Part shown: positions 1 to 12,156 of the stretch, one piece after another | How the letters are laid out: every line of letters begins with the position of its first letter | How positions within the stretch are numbered: the stretch's first letter is position 1 | Origin: Erythroxylum novogranatense | Lineage: Eukaryota > Streptophyta > Magnoliopsida > Malpighiales > Erythroxylaceae | NCBI GenBank assembly: GCA_029891385.1 | Contig: CM057227.1 | Location: 57,661,567 to 57,725,566, forward strand | Length of the DNA stretch: 64,000 nt | Direction: 5' to 3' | The notes under the pieces: generated by a model | What the model saw: the letters and a program-made list of their open reading frames with translations, nothing else | The model's database searches: none | What the model was told of the DNA's origin: nothing | Made by a program: the position numbers and the translations under genes

Positions 1-442
1 TTCCCTCACAATTGTGTACATCAATTATGATGAATGCAAAAACGATGTGACAAGGATGTCACACCTATGTAAAATGATTCGTGGGCGTGAAAAATGTGTC
101 ACGCTCGTAACACATTTTTTCATGGCCGTGAGATGTGTCTTACGGCCATGACAAATTATGCATGGCTGTGAGCAATATGTTCTTTTTCTTTATGTTTTCA
201 ATTTTCTTGTCTTCTTCTTGTCTTTATTTTCTTTAATCTTCCTTATTCTTATTAGATGAAGACAAGTGGATATGGATCTTGGGAAAATGACTTAAATTTA
301 GTGCTTTCGACTCACTTTAACCCCTTTACTTCCAAATTGTGCCTAAAATCACATATAAGTCAAAATGAGTATCTTAAGCAATTTCATGTCATTAATCACT
401 AAGTGTTATGGAATAATTATACAATCAATTAAGCACATATCA
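1..442 (-). repeat. LTR-like repeat, copy 1 (cut by window edge)
   Basis: This stretch is repeated with moderate divergence at 923-1364. Read on the minus strand it begins TGATATGTGC directly after a purine-rich tract (443-456), which is how a 3' LTR follows its polypurine tract. It contains short GTGTCA/TGACAC-like inverted motifs and no reading frame. The rest of the LTR lies before base 1, so its length is unknown. The LTR reading is inference from the PPT and the duplicated context. Confidence 0.5.
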
Positions 443-922
443 ATTTCTCCCACACTTAGCTTTTGGTCATCCTCAGTCAAAACATCAAAATTAAGCTCAT
501 AGATCCAAAAGATTGACTCATTTTTCATATGTTCCAAGAATACTTAATCATAAATAAAGATGAATGACTTTCAAAAATCATAGCAAGAACTTAACATTCC
601 AAGCTTTTACTCATGATTAATCAACATTCAATACCTTTACAAATCGAGCAATCTAATGGTAGAATTGGAAAATGTGTATAAACAAGATATGTTCATGGGT
701 ACACTCAACACCGTTCATGATCATGTCATTCCATAACTTTGCATATCATTTCATTTCTCTACCACTATGGTTCATATGCAAAATCATGGATCAAATGAAT
801 TTTCAAGGTTGTAATGTGGGCAAAAGTAAGGTGAGATGTATTTGGGTCAATTAGTATGAAAGCCATTAAAGCTAGTGAAACAAAGTAACACTTAATATGA
901 CGTCAAGTGTAAAAACAAACAT
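443..922 (-). mobile_element. Short internal segment with polypurine tract
   Basis: This lies between the two repeat copies and has no gag or pol similarity in any frame. On the minus strand it ends in AGTGTGGGAGAAAT (443-456), a tract typical of plant Ty3/gypsy PPTs, immediately before the LTR-like copy. No primer binding site is recognisable near 922, but the true LTR end may lie inside this segment. It could be a TRIM-like element or an internally deleted LTR retrotransposon. Confidence 0.4.
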
Positions 923-1364
923 TCCCTTACAATTGTGTACATCAATTATGATGAATGCAAAAATGATGTGACAAGGGTGTCACGCCTATGCAAAATGAGT
1001 CATGGGCATGAAAAATGAGTCACATCCATGACACCTTTTTTCATGGCCGTGAGATGTGTCTTATGACCATTACAAATCATGCATGGTCATAAGCAACATG
1101 TTCTTCTTCTTTGTGTTTTCATTTTTCTTGTCTTCTTCTTGTCTTTATTTGCTCTAATCTTCCTCATTCTTGTTACATGAAGACAAGTGGATATGAATCT
1201 TGGGAAAACAACACAAATAGAGTGCTTTCGACTCACTTTAACTCCTTTGCTTCCGAATTGTGCCTAAAACCACATACGAGTCAAAGTGACTATTTTAAAA
1301 AAATTTCATGTCATTAATCACTAAGTGTTATGGAATAATTATATAATCAATTAAACACATATTA
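923..1364 (-). repeat. LTR-like repeat, copy 2
   Basis: A direct repeat of 1-442 at a constant 922-bp offset, ending at the same terminal position (ATTA instead of ATCA). Similarity stops abruptly at 1364, as expected for an LTR boundary. No reading frame of interest. Confidence 0.5.
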
Positions 1365-3139
1365 ATTTGTTTTAAAGATGATTATAAATTTATTTTATTT
1401 ATAAGAAGATTAGTGGGAGTATAGTTGTCTTCTTTAATAAAAGTGTGCAATGACATATTACTTATTAAGAACAATAATTCATATTTTAATTATTGAAGAT
1501 ATGATAGTCTAAGAATCACTATTATTAGATATAAAAGGTAACATATTAATTTTGAAAATTAGATCTATAGAGATAGATACCGAGTTATTTACCTATTTTA
1601 GTCCAAGTATATAGATAATATACTAAAGTTGTTTAGTATTCGAGATATGCAATACATATGAAGTATTAAAGATATCCATTATATGTATAAGTTGATATTA
1701 TAGTTCAAAGTTATATGGATACTAACTTTATTTTGAAGTAATTCCTAGTTAAGATATATTTTACTTGGAAAAATTTAATTTTGAGTTGGTAATATTCTAA
1801 TATAACATCAATTGCTAATAATGCTATAATACATTTTTATTTAGTAGAAATGACTATTTGAATTAACAAGTTTTTAATAAACTGATATAGTTTCATACAT
1901 GTTGAAACAATAATATACTATACAACATTAAAGTTATTGCACCTTGACTTAAGCTAAAATCTCATAGAAAATTTAAGTATGTATTTAGATAGTTTTTCTT
2001 AATTATTATAATAATTGAGGTGAAAGTTGTAAGATGTAAGTAAGTGCTTAATATAGAAAATCTTGTAAAATTCTCTTTATAAATCACTATTGAGTTGTAA
2101 TATGATCATCATATAAAGTATGGTATAAGATACTTTAATAATTGTCTTAGTGTAAATAGGAGCTTGGTGGTTTGTACTCTCCATAGGAATATGAATTTCG
2201 TACCATACCAGCTAAACAATGGTACCAAATTGGAGAGTTTTATATCGACCAGTACCAACTGGTATTTAAAATATTGGTGAAATACTGGTCGGTATCGTAA
2301 AATTCAAAAACTTTATGAACTGAATTAAAAAAATTAACAAAAATAAAAATTGTTAAACCAAAAGTCCACCCCCACCCTTGACTTGCTTCAAATGAATCAT
2401 AACTCACTCAGATTTGTCTTCCTCACTCTCCCCACCCTTTAAATTTGTGCCTCTCTCAACAATGTCAACATTTAAATAACACCTTTACATAACCATAGCC
2501 TTTATTGTAATTGGTGGCATAGATGCATCTGTTCTATCGCGCTCAAGACTCACACCACCACAATATAGCCCTCTCTTAGTTTCCCCTTGCACAATCGCAC
2601 ATTTGTATTGCCTATCGTCGCTTATAGCTTATTGTCGTCACCAACAACCATCGCTCACTATCACTATCATCCTCTTCTTTCATTAGTTCTTCCTTCATTA
2701 GTCCACCATCGTCCTCCATCGCTAACTTGTGTCTCACTCTCACTAGCTTGCTGTTTGTTCACCACTTCATTGTGTTGGAATTGGAAACTTAGATTCTTGT
2801 TCACTTATTTGTGTTTCAATGAATGAAATAATGATGTTAATATTAAGTTAATGAAAAATTGTTTTGTTATATGTTTCTACCTTTATGGGGTTACGAATTT
2901 GTATTTATGTTTGCAAGGTTGAGGTACAATTTTGTAATTTAAAAAATAGGTGATACTTTATAAATTTAAAAATGTAAATTGAAATGAAACTATAGTGAGA
3001 TCATAATTATAATATTCATTTTATATTATGAAATATTCAATTATATTTAGTTTTGTTATGTTGAGATTGAATGTTAATATAGAGTAAATACTAGTACACA
3101 TTATGTTTTTTCCTTATAAAGGAAATATTGTCCTTATAT
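1365..3139. other. AT-rich region without recognisable gene
   Basis: No coding similarity is recognisable. A patch at 2190-2300 holds several copies of a GGTACCA/TGGTACC-like motif in both orientations. The 79-codon frame at 2587-2826 is low-complexity Ser/Leu/His-rich sequence and is not taken as a gene. Confidence 0.5.
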
Positions 3140-3408
3140 ATATTTTTAGTCCAACCAGGGGCAACACCCTGGGGGGGGATAGATACCCTATTTTATTAAT
3201 AAGAAAAGCGAAGAGTACAAAGCAAGGGGACATGAACCTGACCTACTCGAAACAAATGAAGTTGGTATTAACAAATAATCTAGCATTAACATTAATGACG
3301 TGAAAATCTAAAAAATTACAAGTGCTAATATAACTATTATCTATTATAGTTAAACATTTCTTGCTCTCGGTGAAGGAAAGCATGACCTATCTAAAGTCAA
3401 TATACCCC

Positions 3409-3654
3409 TTAAGGTAAGTACTGTAGGTGGTCAACCAACAAACATCCCAGATTTGCCAAGACATCTGTTGCTTGATTTGCCTCTATATAACAATGAAGAA
3501 AACCATCCACGAAAGAGAACCTCAACACCTCATCTAACCGATCCACTACCTTCCATGGAATTTCAACTCTACCGAGGCACATGTCAACTAGAACTTTGGA
3601 GTCCAACTCAACTATTACCCGAGACTTAGGTAATAATTTAACACAAAGCTTCAA
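3409..3654 (-). pseudogene. LINE-1 RNase H-like domain (RVT_3)
   Basis: The 81-codon frame contains VELDSKVLVD near its start and EANQATDVLANLG near its end. These match the first acidic strand and the C-terminal acidic motif of the plant LINE RNase H-like domain. In the family this domain degrades RNA in RNA:DNA hybrids during target-primed reverse transcription. Only the second half of the domain is open, and it is separated by stops from the RT upstream. It is not an independent gene. Confidence 0.7.
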
Positions 3655-4266
3655 TCCTTACAAAAGAGATCGTGTTTCTACTTCTAGACTTATAACCTAT
3701 TACATAGGGAACACGAATGCCAATACACATCTTCCTAACATATCTCAGACAATCCCACCACTGCCACCTAGCCATGGGTTTCCTTTCGACAAACCATCAG
3801 TATTCATCTTCAGAAATCTTGCCAAACATACCTTTCAATAGTCTCCACCATATCTCACCACTATTTACCTGAAATGGCTAAAGAAAAAAAATCTTGTAAA
3901 ACAAAACAGATAGAATCAGTAATCTCTAAGATCATTAAAGGGATAGGTGGAGGTGATTCATCAAATTTTATTGAACAATGCATCTTCAAAATACTCCACC
4001 TAATAAAGGATGGCAATACACAAAAGACCAGTCTCATAGCCATGTTGCCCCCAGCTAACCACAACTATATTAACATATCTCTATACCTAAAGCATAGATT
4101 CGCTAAACCAAGGGCATACCTAAAAATCTCCAAAGGTGCTTAGCCTAATCACCAAAAAGGAACACGTCGTCTAGAGATTCTTCATATCCATTCTGACAGC
4201 AATTGCATCTCCAAGGTCCAAGAATCCCTAATCTTCGCAAAGGAATATGTAGCAGAAGCTTGTTTT

Positions 4267-4479
4267 CTATAAATGCAATACAAAAAGTGATACTTTTATA
4301 GGAATCCCTTTATACCAAATATTAAAACCTATTATAGTTCGTGTGCCCACATCTTTAACATGGTTATATACAGAAGTCATTAAGAACTCCCTAATGGTGG
4401 TGTCCTTCCAAATGAGTTTATTACCAGAGTGAACAATACTATCTTGAATTTTCTCTTGAATAACGAGATTCTTTTCCAA
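4267..4479 (-). pseudogene. LINE-1 zinc-binding RT-linked domain (zf-RVT)
   Basis: The frame reads KLIWKDTTIREFLMTSVYNH and then IWYKGIPIKVSLFV. This matches the plant LINE zf-RVT pattern, in which a Trp-rich stretch (W-K-x-x-P-K-x-x-x-F) lies between RT and RNase H. The cysteine and histidine ligands cannot be followed because frames shift on both sides. Its position between RT and RNase H supports the call. Confidence 0.6.
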
Positions 4480-5099
4480 GTTAGAAAGTTCGTCAATCTA
4501 GGTTGAATCTCCTCTAAATCGCCTCTAGTTCCATACTTAACTACTAGGAAAGATGCCTATTAAGAATTACCCACTAGATATCTCCACCACAACTTGGGCC
4601 AAGAAACCCAAGTATATGTCATACAAACGTCGCAAACTAAAATCATCTTCCTCCACTGGGCATCATAGTGATTTCCATGCAATCCAATAATGCTTAGGCC
4701 CTTCTTCATCTACTCCCCACGAAAAATCTAAAACTATTTTTCCAATTTAGTCAAAATACCTAGTATGAGGGGGAATTCGATGCAGCCAAGACATGCAATG
4801 GAAGAGATTGTAAAACTGATCGAAGCAAAGTCAGTCTTCCTCTCGTTGAGAGCAAATTGCTTAACTAGTGAGATATTTTTTAGTGATTTTATCTACCAAT
4901 CCATTGAAAAATTTAGACCTTTTCTTTCCTCAATAAATGGGGCATCCGAGATACGTGAACGAGGACTGGCAATGCTGGAACCCAATGACATGCATAATCA
5001 AATTTTATCTTATATAAGAGCATTAGCCTAAAAACCACTTTTATTATCATTAACTACTTAAATAGAATGTCTTTCATATTCTCCCACTATCTGCCTGAT

Positions 5100-5960
5100 T
5101 GTTGTGAGGGATGATTTTAGTCCATTCGTAAAAATCAATATATTATTAGCATAGGAAAGATATGTCACACTAAGGCAACCTCTAGGAATAGAAAATCAAC
5201 CATTTGTGGAAGATCATTCAACATTCTTGTCAAAACTTTAATCCCAATAATAAAAAGAGTTGGAGATAATGGGTCACCCTATCTTAAACCTCTTATGAAT
5301 GAAAATATCCAAAGGCAATCCATCTATCAATACAAAAAGCCACCAATTTGAAATCAGCCTCCAAACCTAGTCTATAAATTGCTCCCCAAATCCAAAGCGA
5401 CGAAATACTTTAATCAGTAAAACCCAAGACAATATGTCATATGCCTTGGCCATATCTAACCTGAGCAATAAATTTCCACCTCTTATCTTTTTGTTCATAT
5501 CTGAACATATTTCTTGAACTAACAAAATGTTATTAGAGATTAATCACCTAGGTAAAAAAGTTTCTTATTGAGGAGATCTAATTTATGGTAGAATCAAACG
5601 CAGCCCGTTTGCGATCAACTTAGAGATCAGCTTTTGAAAGAAGTTACAAAGACTAATTGGCCTATACTCTGCAAACGAAGACGCATTGACAATCTTCAAA
5701 ATTAGTACTAGAAGGTTGGATGTGTAAGCTCTAGAAAGGTCTCCTCCCGCAAAGAATTCTTACACTACGACCATTAAGTCACTTTCTACTACCTCCCAAC
5801 AATAAGTAAAGAACTTCGCAGAGAAGCCGTCTGGGCCTTTTGTACTGTAATCATCCATCTCCCTTATCACTGCAAGAATCTTTCCTAATACTGGCATTTT
5901 CTGTAAGTCTTCATTCTTAGCATCCAACAACTCCGACTTAAGTGGCATTTTCCATAACAT
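5100..5960 (-). pseudogene. LINE-1 reverse transcriptase fragments
   Basis: Three RT blocks are readable on the minus strand: KGPDGFSAKFFTYCWE at 5850-5780, EYRPISLCNF at about 5680-5650, and RGLRQGDPLSP at about 5295-5265. The catalytic motif C, normally Y-A-D-D, reads Y-A-N-N near 5145, so both metal-binding aspartates are replaced. Stops and frameshifts separate the blocks. The enzyme is dead. Confidence 0.8.
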
Positions 5961-6439
5961 CTATGTCATTTCCCTCATCTTGCAATAAGTGGCTAGAATA
6001 ACAGACTCCCTCAGCCTGAATACCTTGAGAATTAGTAACCCATTCTCTATTGTTTTCTCACACTTGATGAATCATCAAGAAAATCCTTCTTTCTTTTATA
6101 GTTACGTGGAAGAATTTTGTATTTGAGTCCCCCTCTTTCAACTACTGAGTCTTAGATTATTGATCGCAAAAAATTCTTCCTCCAATAGTGCTTATCCATA
6201 TTGAGCTCGAGCTAGATGATAGGCTAGCAGTTCTTGAGCCCTCTTCTTCTAATAGTCTTTCCTTGACCAACAATTCATCTTCATCCCTCCTAACATTCTG
6301 TTGAAAATTGTCGCATACTTGTCTATTTCAATTTTTGAGACCGGCCTAATTTTTTTTATCTTACTTCATAGTTTCACAAATGGGCGTCCTAAATAAGGCA
6401 AGTTCCAATTTTATCTAACTATCACTATAAAGTCCCTTC

Positions 6440-7205
6440 GCAAACACCAAACATTTTGAAAGAGAAATGATTTTAAGTCTGTAGAATTTTCAAATTTTTA
6501 GATCAAAAGTAGTAATGGAGAGTAGTCAGATTGAACTCGGCTCAAATGTTCAATAATGAGTGTAAGATTTGACATCCATTCCATGTTTATCGAAGCTCTA
6601 TCAAGCCTTTTCCAAATACAGAGATGACCACCTCGCTATTGGTCTAAATAAAATGAGAGCCTATATACGCAGCATCCATTAAAGAATGTTGTGCCATAAA
6701 GTGCTGACACTCTCCACTTCAGTCACCTAAAAAAGCAAACCTCCAATTTTCTCGTCTGAAGACAAACTTAAGTTCAAGTCTCCACAGAATAACCATAGGT
6801 AGAGGAATCAATAAAAGAATTCCATAAATCTCTTCTTGCCTGTATTGAACATACAACATGAACAAAAGAGAGTTGCATATGTCTTTTTAAGGAAATAAGT
6901 AAAGCTTGTAAAGTAATATGTTGATTTTTCTCATATAATAAACTATAAGTAAACTCCTAATTATAAAAAAATCTAGATTCGACCTAAATTGTTAGCCATC
7001 ATCGTTTCAAAATTTAATTTCTTTTTAACTTCATCCATTCGAGATAAATGCATCATAAGTTTAGCTATAGTCATCATTTGAATATTGTGAATATGCTTCA
7101 ACTTTTTTAGTCTCAAAAGAGTTAATTTATTGGCTAATCCTTGTAAATTCCAAACATTGGGTATTAGATGAAAAATTTTGAGTCACTCGAAGGTGTGCTC
7201 TTGTA
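6440..7205 (-). pseudogene. LINE-1 AP-like endonuclease remnant
   Basis: Read on the minus strand from about 7165, the frame begins VWNLQGLANKLTLLRLKKL, the characteristic start of plant LINE endonucleases (W-N-x-R-G-L). Further on, near 6770, it reads GDLNLSLSSDEKIGG, matching the G-D-F-N block. Several stops follow. In the family this domain nicks target DNA for target-primed reverse transcription. The inserted element at 7223-8072 sits just before the domain start. Confidence 0.65.
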
Positions 7206-7222
7206 CGTAACCTTATCTCATA

Positions 7223-8072
7223 CTCCCTTCGATTCATAATAAGTGTCGTTTTAGATACATTTTAATTATTCAAAATAAGTGTCATTCTTGACTTTGTATG
7301 CATGTTTATAATTTTTCTTCCAAAATTAACCTTTCATTTCTCTCTCATCTTAATTATACAGATCATAATTTCAAGGCAATTTAATATGCAATTCTAATTA
7401 TTGCAAATTACCTTTTCAATACACTTCATCATGTTTCTTTTTTATTTTCTTCAAAACCTTTCAGTTCTCAACAACATTCATTTATTATTTAAATGTAAAA
7501 GCTCTACACATAATCTACAAGCAAGAATCAAAAATGGTTGAGAAAGAAGCTTTTCCTTCCCACATACAGAAGTTGTCACAGATTGATGAAGTAGAAAAAA
7601 AGAAAGAAAAGGAGGGAGACAATGGAGTTGAGATGAAGGTTTTAGATTTTGATCTCAATAAATTTTATTATGAGGAAGGATAACTTCATCCGACTAAGGA
7701 GATTCAACAAACAATATTGAAGATGTTGAGAATTTATCTCCCAGATTTTTTCTAAATAAATGTACGTGGTGGTTTTCATTTCAATGTTCACTTTAAAATC
7801 ATAATGGTGGAGACGAAGGGACGCCCATATAAATTGTAGAAACGAAGATGAAGAGTTGCAGTGCTTAAATAAATTGGAACTTTAAAAGTTGAAACTTCGA
7901 AACCCTAAAAGCATTAATTATTTCATTCTCTTATCAATCATTTAAGATGTTGATTACCGGAGTCACGAGGTAATTTTATGGGAGTATTAATAAGGGTATA
8001 TCTATAATTTCATTAGCTTTCTTAATAAGCGTGTATTTTTCTAAAACGACACTTAGTATGAATCAAAAGGAG
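7223..8072. mobile_element. 850-bp Tc1/mariner-type inverted-repeat element with TA target duplication
   Basis: The left end reads CTCCCTTCGATTCATAATAA and continues into AGTGTCGTTTTAGA. The right end is its inverse with few mismatches. TA dinucleotides flank it at 7221-7222 and 8073-8074. These ends are typical of plant mariner-like elements and Stowaway-like MITEs. The interior encodes no transposase that I can see but holds a 50-codon frame at 7534-7683. The element interrupts LINE-1 and is therefore younger. Confidence 0.8.
7534..7683 (+). other. Short acidic open frame inside the inverted-repeat element
   Basis: An ATG-initiated frame of 49 residues followed by TAA. It is rich in Lys and Glu and contains VLDFDLNKF. 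I do not recognise a family. DLN-type short motifs occur in plant transcriptional repressors, but such a short match can be chance. It could be a captured exon fragment or fortuitous. Confidence 0.25.
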
Positions 8073-8089
8073 TACTACTTAGTAAGAAG

Positions 8090-9453
8090 AGATTTGGAGA
8101 TTACCTCGTTAGCCTCTTCGCAAACAACCGTTGAGTCAATTATTGCAATTGACTGCCGTCGAAATCCTATAATCACCATGTAAACCCCCTTCCTTTCTTC
8201 TAAGAGAAGACAAATCCAATGCCTTAACTCTACCCATCTCCAAGTGCTCCAAAGTATCATTAGATAGCATATTTAAGACCAATGTATCCTCATTGGATAA
8301 CATGCTTATCAAAATCATCATCAACATCTTCGACTATAATAGCTTCACGATTTATCTTTTAGACAGCCGCAACAGTAGGCTAGACAAACTTGAGAATAAT
8401 CATAGCAGTACTAGAGCTCACCAAATCCATTGAAGTTGCATCATTCAAACCAGGCCCAGAATTGTTTATCGACGCCACAACATTACCTATATCAGTAGGT
8501 TCATCCGTAACATCATCAATAATACCATCATAGTGAGCAAATATTTTTCTTATTTTGTTGATATTTTTCATATTTTTATTTCAATATTTTCACCTTCTCT
8601 AGATTCTCTGACTCCATTATGGTAGGTTCTTTACCCTTATCAATCTTTTTCGCAACCTTAGAAGTCTCAACACCCTTCTTAGGCATTCATTGTTTCTATG
8701 AAATAAACTTGTCTCCATTAAGTGTTTTATAATTCTCCTCGTTATGTCCAATCTTCCGGCAATGGAAACAATAATCTAGAACAACTTTGTATACAATATT
8801 TTTCCAGAAGTCTGAGTTCCCATTCTTCAACCAGAAACGGCGAGGCAAGTCCTTCGAAATATCTAACTCAATGCAAATTCTCACTATCCCTGATCTTGCC
8901 ATTGTTATCGTTGAAGCATCAATTTTTAAGGGATTTCCAACAATTCTCCCAATTGAAAAAGGGGTCCTTTAGCGAAAAAATGCAGCAGTAGTGAAGGCAG
9001 ATTAATCCAAACTGAGGCTATTGGTGATTACTTCGTCAGTGAAAATTCCAGTGACCACTTGAAGACTCGCATAGTAAAACTTTCAAAAGACCACACGCCC
9101 TTCATCTAAAAGCGAGTGTAATCTTCCTCGACGTCAAAAAATAGTAATACATGATAGTAATCCAGCAAACTAATATGAATAGTCCCTTTAAAACCTATTG
9201 CCACGATGCACTTTTGTAGTTTATCCATTACCAGTCGCCCGTGGGAAGATTTTTCTACAAGAGAATTAGCGAAGGTGGTAACCAGTTTTTCAACTTCTTT
9301 AGGAGTGAATTCAATACAAGGCCTACCCTTATAGTTTGTAGGATCCTTAATAATAACATGATCAAGGTACTGGGTAGAGTTTTGTAACACATCCAAGATG
9401 GACCATTTTTCGGCAGGTGGAGGAGGCAGTGGGCCACCAAAGGTGGCTGCCAT
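8090..9453 (-). pseudogene. LINE-1 ORF1 (DUF4283 plus zinc knuckle)
   Basis: The frame starting at the ATG at 9453 runs 115 codons through RPCIEFTPKEVEKL and SLLDYYHVLLFFDVEEDY, the plant LINE DUF4283 domain. After a shift, 8902-8696 reads ARSGIVRICIELDISKDLPRRF-like sequence followed by YCFHCRKIGHNEENY. This is a CCHC knuckle whose last cysteine is replaced by tyrosine. ORF1 products bind the element RNA. The C-terminal third (8571-8090) is low-similarity linker. The gene is broken by at least two frameshifts. Confidence 0.75.
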
Positions 9454-9480
9454 AAGGCCTATGTTTAAGGGTCGTATGAA

Positions 9481-10719
9481 ACCTCACTAGATGTTCTCAC
9501 ATTCATCGGTATAGGCGATGCTTGTGTGAGATTATCAAACCTAATTTTAACGAACAAAACATATATGAACTGATGTAGAAATATTCGTCCACAATTTAAG
9601 GCATCTTTAATCAAATTCCAAATTTGATGATTCTTACTCTTGGGTTATCACGATTGTATTAATCAAATCTAGAATTGATCATTTATTCCACATTACTCAT
9701 TGTGTTGCAATCACTTCTCATAATAACATTTTTTTCTGTCACTTTAATAAATCCTTAAAATGCAATATTGTGGAAAGCAGTTAAGATAGGATTGAAGTCT
9801 ATTCATGCTCACCCCACTTTTGTCGTCGGCTCTTTCTTGTGTCGAAGATATGTTTGATCACGATGGACTCCTCCCACTGTCGACTACCTATTGCATAATT
9901 GGCACTTGATTGACATTCATTTTCACTTAACCGAGAGCGAAGCTTGCATGATTCTCTTGTTCTTATATATTAAAGTATAGAGATAAATAATTGTTTGGGT
10001 GCTTATTAAAAAATAAGTTCACTAAATTGACCTAATATGAGATTTTTATTTAGAATATTACTTGTATGTATATAGAAATTCTTAGTGTGATGATTATATA
10101 AGTTATTTTTGACATGAGGTCTCTAAAGTATCTCATATAAAGATTAATATATTTTCATAATACTTATGACCTATCTTTGTTAAGGATAACTCAATTAGTA
10201 GTTATTGAATATAATATAAACTATGGAAATCGTTAAGTGATCAATATAAGATTTATCACCATAAAGTGATTAGGAGAATATTTCATTATTCTCAATTAGT
10301 ATTAATTTGAAAACCCTTGGCCAAGGTTAATTGACACTTTGTAAAATACTTTCAAATATCATTAATAGAATCAATTATTAATGGTGGAGAATTAACATAA
10401 TTGGACTTACATCAAATAGACATTAATTACATATTCTATGTCTAATATGAATATTTTTGATAAAAGAATTGATTATACCAAAATTATATACAAAAACGTT
10501 TGTCAAAACTACTTTGATATTTCCAATATTTGAGTATTCATGATGCATTACTAGAGGCTAATCTTGTTCTATGGGTATAAACTATTCAATTAAAGAATTA
10601 AAGTTAAACTAAAAATTTTAATTATTTAATCCTAAATATGATTTAGGGTTATAGTTTATATTTATTACGAATATATTAGCAATATAATCGGTCATATAAA
10701 AAGAACAGTTAGTAAAAAT
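9481..10719. other. AT-rich spacer between the two LINEs
   Basis: No gene, RNA or repeat structure is recognised here. The exact 5' end of LINE-1 and the 5' end of LINE-2 may extend a little into it. Confidence 0.4.
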
Positions 10720-10830
10720 CTGAAGGAGGAACGATAGCGACTGAGAGATGTGAGAGCAATTGAGAGAGAGTGATAGGGCGAGAGATCATTCCAGAAATTT
10801 TGAGATTACAGGTGAGTTAGACCCTTCTCC

Positions 10831-12130
10831 ATGGCTTCATCGTCTTCTCTTACCCTACCCCGATTCCCTTTTTCACCTTTACCTCTCCATGAACTTTATT
10901 CCCATAAAAAATCTACCACTGAAAACCCTAATCGAACCCTAAATCAAAACACCGACCCAAACACCATCTTCACCTCCTCGACAAAAAAACCAATTCAGCA
11001 AACACCCTTTCACACGTACCCTCAACAAACCCATACCGACACAAAATCCCTAGTAGTTGAAGGAGCAACCGCTTCGAATTAGGAGTCAGCCCCTAGAGCT
11101 TCTAACCAAGCTCGAGAAATTAAGGGGAACACCAGATCTTGGAAGCCAGTGGTTTCAAATAGCATGTCAGAATCCTTAGCAGACAAATCTTTAACTTACT
11201 ACCCCCCGGAGATCAAGGAGAATTAGATCTTTATCATACCTTCTCCAGAGTTAGCTAAGAAAGGAGCTGCAAACTTCAGGTTAGCTCTGATAGGTTTTTT
11301 CATAGGTAAGAGACCTACTTTCCCCTTGGTACAAAGATCTTTAACTAAATCTTGAGTTGAGTTTGGGATAAAGGAGATTCTGATTACAAGTTCAAACAAT
11401 TTCTGGTTTATGTTTGATTCAAAAATAGGAGTGAATTTAGTGTTGGAAAAGGGTCATTGGCACATCCATGGCAAGCTCTTATTTCTAAGAAAGTGGCGTT
11501 CGAATGGGGGTAATAGGAGGCTGTGAGATGTGCCCCAATGTGGGTTAGTTTTTATAGTATTCCAGTAGAATACTGGAACACGGAGGGGTTGGAAAGAATT
11601 GCAAGTGCTGTGGGACACCCACTTCTCATGGATTCTCAAACTGCTAGGATGGTTCGGATAGTGTAAGCAAGGATGTGTATAGAGTTAGAACTATAAAGGA
11701 GCTGACCTACCACCTTTCAACTAGCAACATATAAGGAGGATGGGAAAATAATTTTTAAGGAAATAAGGATTGAATACGAATGGAGGTCTGATCAACGTGC
11801 ACAAAAAAAAGGAATGGGCACCTATAGGGAGATTATTTAAAACTGGAGAACAACATAAGTTGGAAAAAAGAGAGCAGGTGATACCAAACAATCCTGAGCA
11901 GTAAGGAGTGGAGCTAGTATTCCTTCTCCTCCATGTAAGGAACAACAGGAATAAGATGACTCAAGTGGAAACCTTGAGGATCTGAAGGCTCCTACTTTAA
12001 TCCAAGTAGGTACTAATCTTTCCTCTCCTATTTCTAAATTTGTTCCTAATAGTTCTGGTATTATGGGAGGGGCAGAGGGGGACTTTACATTGCGAAAAAG
12101 TAGGAAACTTAGGAGAAAACAAAAGTAGGA
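10831..12130 (+). pseudogene. LINE-2 ORF1 (DUF4283)
   Basis: The first 83 codons from 10831 are open, rich in Ser, Thr, Pro and Asn, and typical of the disordered N terminus of plant LINE ORF1. Around 11250-11480 the frame reads RLALIGFFIGKRPTF, then FWFMFDSKIGVNLVLEKGHW. These are the DUF4283 strands found in LINE ORF1 and related RNA-binding proteins. Stops occur at 11080, 11226 and later. No clear zinc knuckle survives. Confidence 0.65.
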
Positions 12131-12156
12131 GATGTTTTTGGTTGTTGGGATATGGA

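Larger units (their letters stand above)
3140..9480 (-). mobile_element. LINE-1: decayed L1-type non-LTR retrotransposon
   Basis: Minus-strand order is ORF1 (9453 to about 8090), endonuclease (about 7200-6440), reverse transcriptase (5960-5100), zinc-binding RT-linked domain (about 4480-4260) and RNase H (3654-3409). This is the usual order of plant L1 LINEs. The element is about 5.5 kb without the 850-bp insertion at 7223-8072. Frames are broken by many stops and shifts. The 3' side ends near 3140-3180 with a short inverted GGGGCAACACCCTGG-like stem; the exact ends and target duplication are not resolved. Confidence 0.8.

Noticed and set aside
2587..2826. Small secreted-type protein
   Set aside because: Leu/Ser/His-rich frame with no signal-peptide pattern or neighbouring gene; composition follows a CAC/TCA-rich stretch.
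10760..10942. Separate small gene at 10760
   Set aside because: It overlaps the LINE-2 5' UTR and ORF1 start in another frame.
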